DNA of 64,000 nucleotides from Sindora glabra. Lineage: Eukaryota > Streptophyta > Magnoliopsida > Fabales > Fabaceae. A model generated the notes under the pieces. That model did not search any database. It had not been told where the DNA came from and worked only from the letters and a program-made list of their open reading frames with translations. A program made the position numbers and the translations under genes. Position 1 is the stretch's first letter. The number at the start of each line of letters is the position of its first letter. Where the stretch lies: positions 52,294,876 through 52,358,875 of the forward strand of contig CM035231.1 in assembly GCA_020226215.1 (NCBI GenBank). Direction: 5' to 3'. Shown piece after piece: positions 11,901 to 23,200 of this stretch.

Positions 11901-13476
11901 CCAAGAGTTCTCATCAAATCCAAAGTTGAAGTAATCTGTTAAGTCAACTCCAGGAATCCTCCATGGCTTCTCTTCTAATGTATCAATGTTTACATCAAAT
12001 ATATTCCTGTAGGGAAGAAAAACAACCAAATAGGAAAAGATAACACCAATGCTAGATAAAACATAACGACCAAACCAAAACAACATCCTTATTGTAAATA
12101 TCATCATAATAAAAGAAATCTGGATAGAATACAGTTCAAAATATAAACACTGACCAATGCCGAGGAAGAAACAATCCATATCCACATTGGATTGCCATTG
12201 GATTTGCTGCAGGAAACCCAGTCTGGTTGTAGACACATGGATTGCCATTCCACCTTCCAATAGTCAAGGGTGAACAGTAGGAAGACAGAGATCCACTCTT
12301 ACTGATATTTTTATTGTTCAAAAATGTTGATCCTTGAGTCCTTACACACTACAGAAATGAATCCCAATAAACAACCAAACTTGGTCAACTTAAAGAATTA
12401 ACCATAGCCCCAGTTGCAAGAATACTGCCCCTCATTGACAAGGGGTGGACAAATTTTAATCTGTCAATTTTATATAAAGAAACAAACTCATTGGGAAATA
12501 TCTATCGTATCAAGAAAAGATTAACGTCATGCACCCCAAGGCCAAATTTGAAATTTCCTATCAATGTCATTTAGCATCTAGTCCATCATAGTTATAACTA
12601 TGATGTAAAATAAATAGAAAAAAAATACTAGGTTCACGACACCCTGCTGCTCGAAATGAACTATTATGAGTAGATGAAGAAACTAAATTTGACCATATAC
12701 AGTCGAAGAGTCGATGTGAGATATTTCTCTGATTATTAATGGTGTAATGCCATGGCATAGTCACTGAAATTTTTGTACAACATTCACTATATTAGCTGAT
12801 TCTAATCCATTAAGACTAAGTTTTTGTCAATTAAACTCAAAACAGATACAATCGCATAACCTAAATTGCTTCATATTTTTCCATCTAATTACAAACTTGG
12901 CAACATTCCAGATCATTTTCGAACAATCAGAAAGAATCCTACAAGAGCCACTACCTTGCGACTAAAAAATTGCGAACTGTACGCAACTTTGAACCCGTTC
13001 CCATTCCGACCAGCATGCCCATTAAAACTCGCCAATTCCAATCTATCAGTCTCCTGATCACCGCACTTCCCATTCTTGCCCAAATCATCATCGTCACCAT
13101 CCTCACCATAACCAAACCCCGTCAATACCCCACCATTCCTAACATCCCTAACATTAAAATCCTTGCAGTTTTCATCATTTAAAACTATATTCAAATCATC
13201 CTCACTATCACTTTCAAAACCACCATCCACTTCCTTCCCGCTGCACGGCTCCGAATTATTACTACCAGAGCGAGTCGACTCACCAGATACTGAATCAACT
13301 TTCTTCGCATCAGCAACGAATTCATCCTCAAGCTTAGCACTGTCGGCCTTCACGTCATCTTCTTCTTCGGGTTCTAAGTAGAGTCGAGCAAAATCCGACA
13401 TGCCATTTGCAGCAGCGGTAGTCTGAACTTCAATGTCGGCATAGAGTTCTCCAAAATCGTCGTCAAAGGCCGCCAT
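5910..13476 (-). CDS. FIPS3: Fip1-type polyadenylation factor subunit, FIP1[III]-like, nine exons
   Basis: Exons: 13476-12955, 12348-12155, 12006-11880, 11363-11298, 11210-11127, 10985-10878, 10792-10602, 9920-8213, 6479-5910. All have GT-AG borders and joining phases, giving 1190 codons including the TGA. Fip1 bridges poly(A) polymerase and the CPSF complex in the nucleus during pre-mRNA 3'-end formation. Residues 1-174 are acidic and open with DDDFGELYADIEVQ. The Fip1 motif lies at about 240-281 (NIFDVNIDTLEEKPWRIP, then GVDLTDYFNFGFDENSWKQY), encoded mainly by exon 3. Exon 6 carries IQVEDSSGERQPSMDVRHPR, a plant FIP1 signature. Exon 8 (about 431-1000) is a long, low-complexity R/D/S/H/Y-rich region. 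Exon 9 ends in the basic ARKRRWGGS tail. Start choice: an in-frame ATG exists 39 codons upstream at 13593, but the 13476 start matches the family N-terminus. The N-terminus favours the [III] over the [V] paralogue; that is from memory. Confidence 0.9.
6480..8212 (-). other. Long last intron of the Fip1-like gene
   Basis: This 1733-bp intron has donor GTAAAT after GAAGGAAAG and acceptor TTCTGCAG before TCCTGG. It keeps phase 0 and joins exon 8 to the conserved C-terminal exon. No nested gene or recognisable transposon is seen in it. Small ORFs here are shadows. Confidence 0.8.
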
Positions 13477-13604
13477 CCTCAGTAAATTTTCACGGAATAT
13501 GATAAGATAACTGCCAAACCATCTGTTTAGTAGGTATGGGATGGGGACTACAGAGTAAACAGAGCACAGCACTAAAGCTTGAAAGAGAAGCAAATATTGC
13601 TTAC

Positions 13605-13635
13605 TCTCAAAACCCTCAATCCTTAAACCCTAGCA
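13605..13635 (-). promoter_or_regulatory. Telo-box-like motifs upstream of the Fip1-like start
   Basis: AAACCCTAG at 13625-13633 and AAACCCTC at 13609-13616 read as CTAGGGTTT and GAGGGTTTT on the gene strand, about 130-160 bp before the ATG. Telo-box (AAACCCTA) motifs are common near transcription starts of plant genes for translation and RNA-processing proteins. The motif is seen; its activity here is inferred. Confidence 0.5.
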
Positions 13636-15407
13636 TATGGATGACAGGGCAATGATATTTCTGCCTTTCTATTTTTCTTTAGCTTATGATATTTCCCTTT
13701 TTTTTTTTTACAATATCAATAATTTAATTCCCCAATTCATTATTTGCTTGCAGTTTCATTCTTAAATTTCTTGAAAATTTAAAATGGCATTAGCAGTTCT
13801 TAAATTTGCAATAATAAAATGGTCTTTTCATCTATTTTATTCTACTAATTCAAATAAGATGTTCTACTTGGCAAGTTAAATATTTAATTAATCTTTTAAA
13901 TCACATGCTAAAAAAATGCAATTGAAGAAGAAAGCAATGTCTCCTCATCAAAATTAACTCACATTGATTCCAAGAATCTTTAAAACACATGCCCAAAAAA
14001 AAAAAATTGCAATTGAAGGAGAAAACAATGTCTTCTCATCAAAATTAACTCACAATGATTCCAAGAACCTTTAGTATTCCATACTTCTTAAAGATTTTAT
14101 ACTTTCTTCTTGATTTTTAATTCTTATATATATTTAATTATTTAACTAGTTTTATTATTACAAAAATGTAACTTATGTAATTAATTGATTAACCGATCTT
14201 ACTATCAAAAAAATAATTTAACTTACATTGTTAATTTATTTTTGGTATGTTAGATTTTGCTTCTATAAATAAGATTTTAGAAATGAAGTATAAACTTTTA
14301 AAATTCAAAATTGCAATCTTAATTCATATACAAAGCCTCATAAAAATGCAAAAATAATCTCATATTGTCCACCAAATTAACAATTGGTGTAAATAAGTGA
14401 TCTTTATATTTAAAGAAATATAAATTATTCTCCAATTTTGAAGTAATTGTATTTAACATTCGCAATTATTAACTTTTATAATGAACATCTTTTAACATTA
14501 AATAAGCAATAAATTGTACTTAAACAATGCATTTTCTCAAGAGTTTAAGTGTCAAATTATCTTGACACAAAGATAAAAATGCAAGGTGATTTTCTTGCTC
14601 ACATTGGACAAGCAAATTATATTAAAATAATCAAATTAAAATATCCTCAAAATGGAGAAATTTTGAAAAATAGTATATAAATCATGTCACACTCAAAACT
14701 TAAATCACAAAGCTCCATACTATGCTTTTTTTTTTTTAACAAGGTTTTATGTCAAAATCCAGCATGCTTCATCTCTTAAATCACTCATAAGATGAATGCC
14801 AATGTTAAATGCATATATCTCAAAGTTGAAGAAAGCTTGTTGCAATGCTAAATAATGTAAAATAGAAAGATATTTCAAAAAATTTATTCCCACATTGTTT
14901 AAATCAAGTTTCACAAAAAAATTTAAATATAAAATTTTACACATAAAATAAAGGGTAAATGATGGGAGTGATTCACTCACATAAGGTAAGAAGTGAGTCA
15001 AACCAAGTATAAAAGCTAAATTTTCCTCCTAAACATAAATATCTCATTTATGTATTGAGACTTATGTTAAAAAGGTTACATATATTGAATAACATAAAGT
15101 TAGAACCTTAAATGTAGTTAATCAAAATTAAAGAGAATAATATGTATTTTTCTTATTTTTAAATTAGAATGAAGAATCTCAATAATATTGTAAGTTATAT
15201 TATTACATTTTTTTACATATAATTTTTAACCTATTTTCACGTGTTTATTTAAAATTTTACCTATTTAATTTAATTGACATTAACTTAAGTAATATTAAAA
15301 ACAAGTTGAAAGTTACAAGAAAAAAAAGATGTGTCAAGGCAATATTTAATAATATTATGTTACTTTTAAAAATTTTCATGAGAAAATAATGTAATTAAAT
15401 AAAGTCA
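13636..15407. other. AT-rich intergenic spacer
   Basis: No gene is seen between the Fip1-like promoter and the copia element. The stretch holds one local tandem duplication (listed separately). The minus-strand ORF at 14747-15001 has no recognisable content. Confidence 0.5.
13902..14073. repeat. Tandem duplication, 84-88-bp unit
   Basis: Unit 1 (13902-13985) and unit 2 (13986-14073) both start CACATGC, pass through an A-tract, and share GCAATTGAAG, then CTCATCAAAATTAACTCACA and GATTCCAAGAA. They differ at scattered bases and in A-tract length, so the duplication is not recent. Confidence 0.85.
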
Positions 15408-15412
15408 ATAGG

Positions 15413-15927
15413 TGTTAGCGGAATAATAGTCGAGTTTCTGTTTAATTATAAAATCTGAGCCGCGTCAATAATGTCGTCCTTCAGAATTATTCCGCCTGCA
15501 TGGATATCCTCCCAAGATAGAACAAATTCTTCCTATAATAGAACAGGGGCAGAGAACAACAAGAAAAATTAGTAAACCCAAGCAGTAATGAGAATAGTAT
15601 ATTAATCATAAAAAATTTCTTTCCTTTTTCACATTAGGCCATTTAAAAAAGGTAAAGCAAAATTCAACGTTGGAGAGTAAAAATAATTTATAGGTAATTA
15701 ATAGTATTGATGTGGTTGTTGGAAAGTAGAAACTTTTTATGAGAAATTAATTGTATTAATGGTATTAATTATATTGATATGGCTGTTATAAAATCTCCAA
15801 TGGAAATAATTTAAATTTTAAAATTAAATTTTCAACCTTTCTAAGTAATTTTTTTTCCATTTAATAAACTTTATATAAAAACAATGGTCCTTTTGAAATA
15901 CTCTTCTTTTTAGTTCTACTTTCAACA
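15413..15927 (-). repeat. 3' LTR of the copia element
   Basis: This 515-bp LTR lies at the 3' end of the minus-strand element. On the plus strand it runs from TGTTAGCGG to TTTCAACA. It aligns along its whole length with the LTR at 19715-20248 with many point differences, indicating an old insertion. Confidence 0.93.
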
Positions 15928-16499
15928 ATTCCCTACATATTTCAAAAGGTAAAAAGAAAAGAAAGAACATTTAGGTTGCGAGCATGGATGTAAATGTTTT
16001 AGAATCTAGTGTCTTTTAGACTATGAACCAAATCTAGACTAATAAAACTTAACACACAGAGCTATCAGTGAAACTTATTGCTTCTATGAACCAACAACTC
16101 TTATTGTATGTTAAAGGTCTTATTAATCAATTTATACCCTCACAATTTCCTACTATTTACGCTGTTTGCACTTTAATCGGCCATGTGTGTGCCTGGTTTT
16201 CATGAGTGCTTTAGAGATTTTGCTACAATCTCATAGGAGCGGCCCCACTCCACACTCATATAGGTGATTTCATCAAGTGCATCTGCATTTAATACACCAC
16301 CCCATAAGGATTATGAAATCATTAAGAGTTTTATGCTCATCCTCTCAGTGAATGCATACTAACACTTTTTCTCACACCATAGGAAGGGACTGGAGTTAAG
16401 TGCTAGCAGAACTAGCAGTAACTTGTTATTACCCATATGAACCTTCTTCATGGGACCTCCAATTATAAAGGTTAGGTTACCATCACTGTTAATTTCTAA

Positions 16500-18735
16500 C
16501 TGGCTTAAGTCTCATTCCCCTTAATGTTTTAAAAATTAATTTTCTACCCAAGGGTTTAGTCAGGGGATTTGCCAAATTTACTTTTGACCTCACAAAATTG
16601 ATTAATATAATATCATCTTTCAGCAGCTACTTAACCATATCATGTCTTAATCGAATATGTCTACTTTTCCCATTGAAAGTTTTGTTCTTTGCAATGGCTA
16701 TTGCCGCTTGGCAGTGACAGTGTATAGATACTGATGGTGTAGGTTTTACCCCTAAAGGAATACTTACTAAGAAGTTTTTCAACCACTCAGCCTCATTGCC
16801 AGCTAACTCTAGAGCTATAAACTCTAACTCTATAGTGGATCTAGCTATAATAGTTCGTCTGGCTGACTTCCAGGTGACTGCACCACCATCAAGAGTAAAT
16901 ATATACCTACTAGTGGATTTTGTCTTGTCTGAATCTGATATCCAGTTAGCATCACTGTACCCTTCAAGTATAGTGGCAAATCCACTGTACAAGATACTAT
17001 AGTCCATGGTACCTTTCAAGTATCTCATTAGTCTAACTAATGTAAACCAATGATCACTGTTTGGACAGTGTTTATATCTGCTCAATCTGCACAAAGTGTA
17101 TGCTATATCAGGTTAGGTGAAGTTCATTAAATGTAACAAACTTCCAATAATCTGTGCATATTTAGATTGCTACAGGTTCACTTTTATTTTTCATTAATTG
17201 AGTGTTAGCATCATAAGGAATACTTACATGTTTATCATTAAAATGATTAAACTTTTTAAGAATTTTTTCAATATAATGTTCTTGTGATAGCAATATGCTA
17301 TCACCTTTCCTTATAATCTTAACACCCAAAATCACACTCGCCTCACCCATGTCTTTCATATCAAATTCAGAAATAAGAAATTATTTTGTTTCAAGCACAA
17401 CATTCATACTTGTTCCAAAAATGAGCAAGTCATCTACATATAAACAAATAATAACATATTCATTATTCACAACTTTTGTATAGATAGATCTATCAACTTC
17501 AACTTGATTTTGTTCAAATGAAAAAGAAGCATTTTCTGTTATTTGAGAAATATTTTTAATGATAGAATCAATCTCAGATTTAATTGCTTCTTTTGAAAAT
17601 GGTGCATCAGGTGATGTGATTGCTTCAAAATAAGTTAATGGTTCATCTTGTACCATGTAAGTATAAAAATCATTTCCAAAGGAAACTTTTTTTCTTTATC
17701 TTTTACTTCTCCTTAAGCCTTCAGATAAGTTTTAGAACTAATTATCCTTTTCTTAGGGTCAGGTAACATAACTTTTGCAAGACAACCCTACACTTTTAAT
17801 TTAAATTTAGGGCATAACCTTTCCATAATTCATATGGTATTTTTCCAATTTTCTTATGAGGAATTCTATTTTGAAGATAATAAGCTGACATTAAAGCTTC
17901 TTCCTAAAGATTATCCAGAGCAGATAAGCTAATTAACATGGCATTCATAATTTCTTTTAATGTTCTATTTTTTCTTTTTGCTACTCCATTAGATTCAAGA
18001 GAATATGATGGAGTTATTTCATGAATTATTCCTTCTTTTTCACAAAAATCATTAAATAAGGTATATTCCCCTCCTCTATTTGATCTAACTCTTTTAATTC
18101 TTTTGTTTAATTAATTTTCTACTTCAGACTTATATAAAATGAACATATTAAAAGCTTCATCTTTATTCCTAAGTAAATACACTTTGGTGTATCTCGAAAA
18201 ATCATCAATAAAGGTTACATAATATTTTTTCCTCCTTTAGTCATAGTCTGTTTTAAATCATCTAAATCAATATGAATTAAATTAAGTAATTCGATTTCTT
18301 TTTGTACAGAATAGTGAGATTTTTTAGTTAATTTAGATTCTACATAAATTTCACATTTATTTAAACATGAAGTACTTATGCTAAAAATTAAACCAAGATT
18401 TTGCATTTTTTTAAGATAAGATATACTAATATGTCCTAATCTAGCATGCCACATATCAAAAGATTCAACCAAGTAAGTAGAAGATGATGCATTCTTATTA
18501 AATTTAGAAACATTAAGTACAATAGTCCTTAATTGCAATAACCTTTGCCCACAAAAACATTGTTTCTTGTCATTATAATCTTATCAGATTCAAATGACAC
18601 TTTAACCCTAACTTTTCCTAATAAAGCTACAGAAATCAAATTTGCTCTTATGTTAGGTACATGAAGGATATCCTTTAAAGCTAAGGTCTTGCTAGATGTG
18701 AGTGTGAGAAAAATATTTCCTTTTCCTAGAACCTT
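16500..18735 (-). pseudogene. Copia pol remnant: integrase, partial RT, RNase H
   Basis: The pre-integrase zinc-binding segment is at 18538-18215 (MWHARLGHISISYLKK, then paired Cys). Broken integrase follows to about 17700. The RT part at 17656-17381 reads EAIKSEIDSIIKN and then jumps to the palm block with YVDD at 17440-17429. The roughly 150 or more residues normally between these are missing, including the WELV and KARLV blocks. 17359-17162 holds the RT connection region (MKDMGEASVILGVKI). 17094-16627 holds RNase H (DANWISDSDKTKSTS, then ARSTIELEFIAL). The end of pol, a NPLTKPLG-like stretch, is near 16560. Stops interrupt every junction, so no enzyme can be made. Confidence 0.9.
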
Positions 18736-19702
18736 TTAAGTTCTAGAATCACTAAGATAAATGCATTCTTTTCCATCCCCCACAGAAGTGTAAGAGGTAA
18801 ACATTTCTTTATTTGCACATATGACTCTGGTAGCCCCAGAGTCTACCACCCATTCTTTCACATTGATCACAAGAAGAGCTTGCGAAATAACTGCTACAAT
18901 TATATCATCTCCTTGAACCAAGTTTATGCTTGGATTAGAAAGATTGTTGTTTCTGGCTTTTTTCCTGCATTGTGCAGCATGATGACCTGACTTTCCACAA
19001 ACATAACAAATTCCTTTCTTTTTGAACTTAGGGTTAGTGGCTTTAGGCTTGTAATTATACTTTTTATTATCGTACCTTTTTTTATTAGGCTTTGTCTCCA
19101 CTAAATTTTCCTTTGAAGTCATCTGTTTGGCTTCGGTCGATTGAAGTTGCTTCCTACTTGTATCTTCAATGATTATGTGGGTAATGAGATCCAATAAAGA
19201 CAATTGCTTATGCTTATGCTTGAGTTATTGTTTATATTCTTTCCAAGATTTTGGAAGTTTCTCAATGAGTATACTTGCAACAAATTCATCAAGCAAATTG
19301 ATCTTTTTTGCTCGGAGGTCTTCTAACAGCTTATGATACTTATTGATCTGGAATTTAATATCTTTGTCATTTGTCATCTCTCATCAGTAGTAATTTCTTA
19401 TCACAAACTTTTGTTTTTTAACATCCTCAGCAGTGTATTTTGCAAGCAAAGATTCCCAAATTTCGCTGGCTTCCTTGTTGATAATGGTCTCCAATCAAAG
19501 AGGGCACCAGCGACACCATGCACGTTCCTGCTCTTCGAAAATTCTGTCCTCCAAAGGGTTCAATTTTTGAACAATCAAGAAAGGGCTTGATGATTAGTAT
19601 AGACTAAACAGAAAGAGGAACATTAGCGTTGAAGTCGCCAGCAGTAACATTAGCATTGGAAAAATTAACAATCGGAGCAGGAATAGAATAAGCAGGATCC
19701 AT
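18736..19702 (-). pseudogene. Copia gag-protease remnant
   Basis: A gag ATG at 19702 opens MDPAYSIPAPIVNF, but a stop follows after about 30 codons. Frameshifted gag (UBN2-type) sequence continues to 19203. The open part at 19203-18736 carries a CCHC zinc knuckle, CYVCGKSGHHAAQC (19008-18967), and the aspartic protease motif VVDSGAT. This would package element RNA and process the polyprotein in an intact relative; here it is dead. Confidence 0.9.
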
Positions 19703-19714
19703 AATTCTCAAGAT

Positions 19715-20248
19715 TGTCGACAGAATAATAGGTGAGCTTTTGTTTGATTATAAAATTCAAGTTGCGTCAATAACGCTGTCCTTGAGAATTATTCCACTGC
19801 ACGGATATCCTCCCAGGGTAGAACAAATTCTTCTCGTAATAGAACAAGGGCACAAAACAGTAAGAAAAATTAGTCAACCCAGGCAGCGATGAGAATAGTA
19901 TATTAATCATAAAAAATTTCTTTTCTTTTTCACATTAGGCCATTTAAAAAAGGCAAAGCAAAATTCAACATTGGAGAGTAAAAGTAATTTATGGAGAGTA
20001 AAAATAATTTATGGATAATTAATAGTATTGATGTGGTTGTTAGAAAGTAAAAGCTTTTTATGAGAAATTAATTGTATTAATAGTATTAATTATATTGATA
20101 TGACTGTTATAAAATCTCTAATAGAAATAATTTAAAATTCAAAATTAATTTTTGAACCTTTCCAGATAACTTTTTTTCCATTTAACAAACTTTATATAAA
20201 AATAATGGTCCTTTTGAAATACTCTTCTTTTTAGTTCTACTTTCAACA
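19715..20248 (-). repeat. 5' LTR of the copia element
   Basis: This 534-bp LTR has ends TGTTGA and TCGACA on the element strand. It is about 20 bp longer than its partner because of a direct 20-bp duplication (19973-19992 and 19993-20012, GGAGAGTAAAA(G/A)TAATTTAT). It would hold the element's promoter. Confidence 0.93.
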
Positions 20249-20253
20249 ATAGG

Positions 20254-23200
20254 TGCTGAAATATTCCTACTAGTCACCTAATTCATAAAAGATGGAATTA
20301 GATACATATTCCATTTATTAATACTATCTAGGAAGGTTGTGATGTGCTCTGTCCCAACAAAAGTTGCACCTCGGAAGGGAGGTTCTTGTTTTTGCTAATA
20401 AGGTCTCGTTGCCACTTTTTGGGAAGCAAAAGCTAGAGATTCTCTACCTCGGATGAATTGAGAATTCTAACCAAGAAATTCCTAACAACATAGATGAAAC
20501 ATGAACAATGATTTCAAAAATGTAGATAAACTTCCAGATATAAAAAAACCAAAGAATTTATTTGGAAACTATAAACGGCACATGTGCATTTCTTCTGGTG
20601 TCAAATTTTCTGCAATGGATAATAAGGAATCGTGTTGGATTAGTCATTTTGTTGGGAAAGAAATTTAATTGATTCTGAACCAATTTTCTTTGGGTTGGAT
20701 GGAAAAGATTATTGGCCAAACTGATAATAGTTGGAAAACTAATTGTTTACAAAATGCAGCAAATTCGTACGACAAGCTTCAATTCCTCCAAAAAGCATGT
20801 TATTTCTAAAGAATTAGATTTACGAAAAGATGATAAAGCTGATTTTAGATAGAGTTTGCCCTACAATATGATTATTTTAAGCCTAAAAAAGACATCTTAG
20901 AAGTCAATTTCTAACGACACTCATTAGAAGCAAATCAATTTAGAATAAATCTACTTACCACTTTTATTAGATCAAGCTTGATATAAGCCCACAAAATTAA
21001 TAGACTAAGTTCACTTATAAATTAGGAAAGTTTATGAGTTTGATAAAGCTTAACTTAAGCCTGTAAATTTAATGATAATTTTTATTTGCTATAGTAAAGT
21101 AAGAGTATAATGTAAATATATTTATCATATAATTTAATTTAAAGAAAGAATTTTCAATTTTAAGGATTTAACACCTTTTTTAAATTTTATACTTGAATTA
21201 AGCAATTAATAAGACTATATATCAAAGTATCATGTATAACAATTTTTATGTAAAATATGGCCATATCCTTGTCTCGCCCATAACCATTCCTAATTTCCCC
21301 AAGTTCTACTTTTGGGATCCTAATTTATATTCCACAATACTTCAAGGTACTAAACTACCACAATATTCCAAAGCATTCTTTTTTTTAAAAAGAAATTCTA
21401 ATAATTTTATAGATAAACTCTTGAATTCTAGTATTCAGATCTGAGTTTAATTTCAAACATGTCAAAATATAAATGGATAAAAATACTCATTTTTCTAATA
21501 GAAAACAAAGCTATAATTTTTTTTGTTTTAAAATTTAATTAATTAAACTAGCTAGCTAGCTAATAATTTCCTATTTCCTTTGTTGAAATTAGTAGTTTTA
21601 AAGGTTTCTTACAATAAATATTTTTTCATATGTACTTTTTGAATTCTAGTTTAAAATATTATATGTGTTAAATAACTTATCATTATTTTCATCATAAATA
21701 ATAATGCAATTAAATAATTTATTACTCCTTTTACTATAAACTGCATTAAAATTTTTTAGAAGAATTTATTAGAGATTTAATACTTGCATATATCCATCAT
21801 AATAAATTATTTAGAATAATTTTCTAAATATTAAATCAATTGATTTTGATTTATTAATAAGAAGTTTTTTGAAAATTAGCATAAATATAATTAGAAGTTG
21901 TGCTTGAACTCAATTTGAGTTAGCTTTTGGTTTAGCCTATAGTATATAAAATCCGACTTATTAAATGGGCTTAAGCCTATAATCTCAATAATGAATTAGG
22001 CCCAAGTTTATTGAGTTTTGCCTAACAAATTCCTGTGGGTCTTTATACTCATGAACACCTCTAGTTTAAAGTGATAGGGTAAAACTAAACCATATAACTG
22101 GCATTGTAAAAACAAACATATTTTAGATTATATTTAATAATTAACTGATTATATTAATAGTTAATTAATTAAATTAGCTATTAACTTATGATGAATTTGA
22201 TTAGCTACTACCATTAACTATTTATATAAATATATTTGGTAAAATTAATTATTTATTATTAGTTATTTATATATAAAATAACTTGTAAGAACATGTGTAT
22301 ATTTTAATTATAATATATTTTATGATTTATTTAATTATTTTTCTATTTTAATAATATTTTAAATTATAATATATTTTTTAATATATTAAATTTTTTTAAA
22401 ATATATTGTCATAATTTATTGTACTTATTTGATTTTCCTTTTAAAAAAATCAATTATAATTTTTTAGTTTAAAAATACTCGTAATAGTTTGGTAAATGTA
22501 ATAACTATTAAAATTTATTAACTATTCTTAATAGTAAATTTAAAATTCATATTTTTATCATCAACAATATTGATGAATTACATATTTTAAATATAAAAAC
22601 ATATCTTTCACATGTAATATCATCTCAATGTTACTTTTTTTCTTAATATGTATTATTCTTTAATTCAAAAGATATTATTTGATAAAATATTAATGATTTT
22701 CTCAATACATTTTTTATTATTTTCTATGAAATAAAATATATATTCTCTTCTTTTTTATACAATTTGATAGAAAATATATGATTATATTCATGCAATTTTT
22801 TATTATTATGTAAATATTTTAATATAATTTATTATACTTATTTAATTTTTATTTAAAAATAAATTATTATAATTTATTATATGTATTAGATTTTTTCTAA
22901 GAAACAAATATATATAATTTAGCATTTTCTTATTTATCAAAATGAAAATGTAAAGAATGTTATAATTATAGGTAAGAATATCTTTTTCTAGATGCAAATT
23001 ACTTATTTAAAAAATTACAAGTCTTAGTTTTTTTTCAAAATGACTATTTGAAGACTAATAAACTAACTAAAATAATTATTTGTTAAATATTTAAACTAGT
23101 TAACTAATTTGATCAGACAATTATAGGCACTCAAATTAGTTAAAATTAATCAAAATGTTATTTGTCAAACATCGTTTTAATTTCTTGAAGCAGCCAAAAA

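Larger units (their letters stand above)
15413..20248 (-). mobile_element. Complete but defective Ty1/copia LTR retrotransposon
   Basis: The 4836-bp element has two direct LTRs and an exact 5-bp target duplication, ATAGG at 15408-15412 and 20249-20253. It reads on the minus strand: gag, protease, integrase, RT, RNase H. This domain order (integrase before RT) is Ty1/copia. All frames carry stops or frameshifts, and the RT lacks its N-terminal half, so it cannot move by itself. The purine tract before the 3' LTR is weak (GTAGGGAAT on the minus strand near 15936-15928). The gag ATG is only about a dozen bases inside the 5' LTR. Confidence 0.95.
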
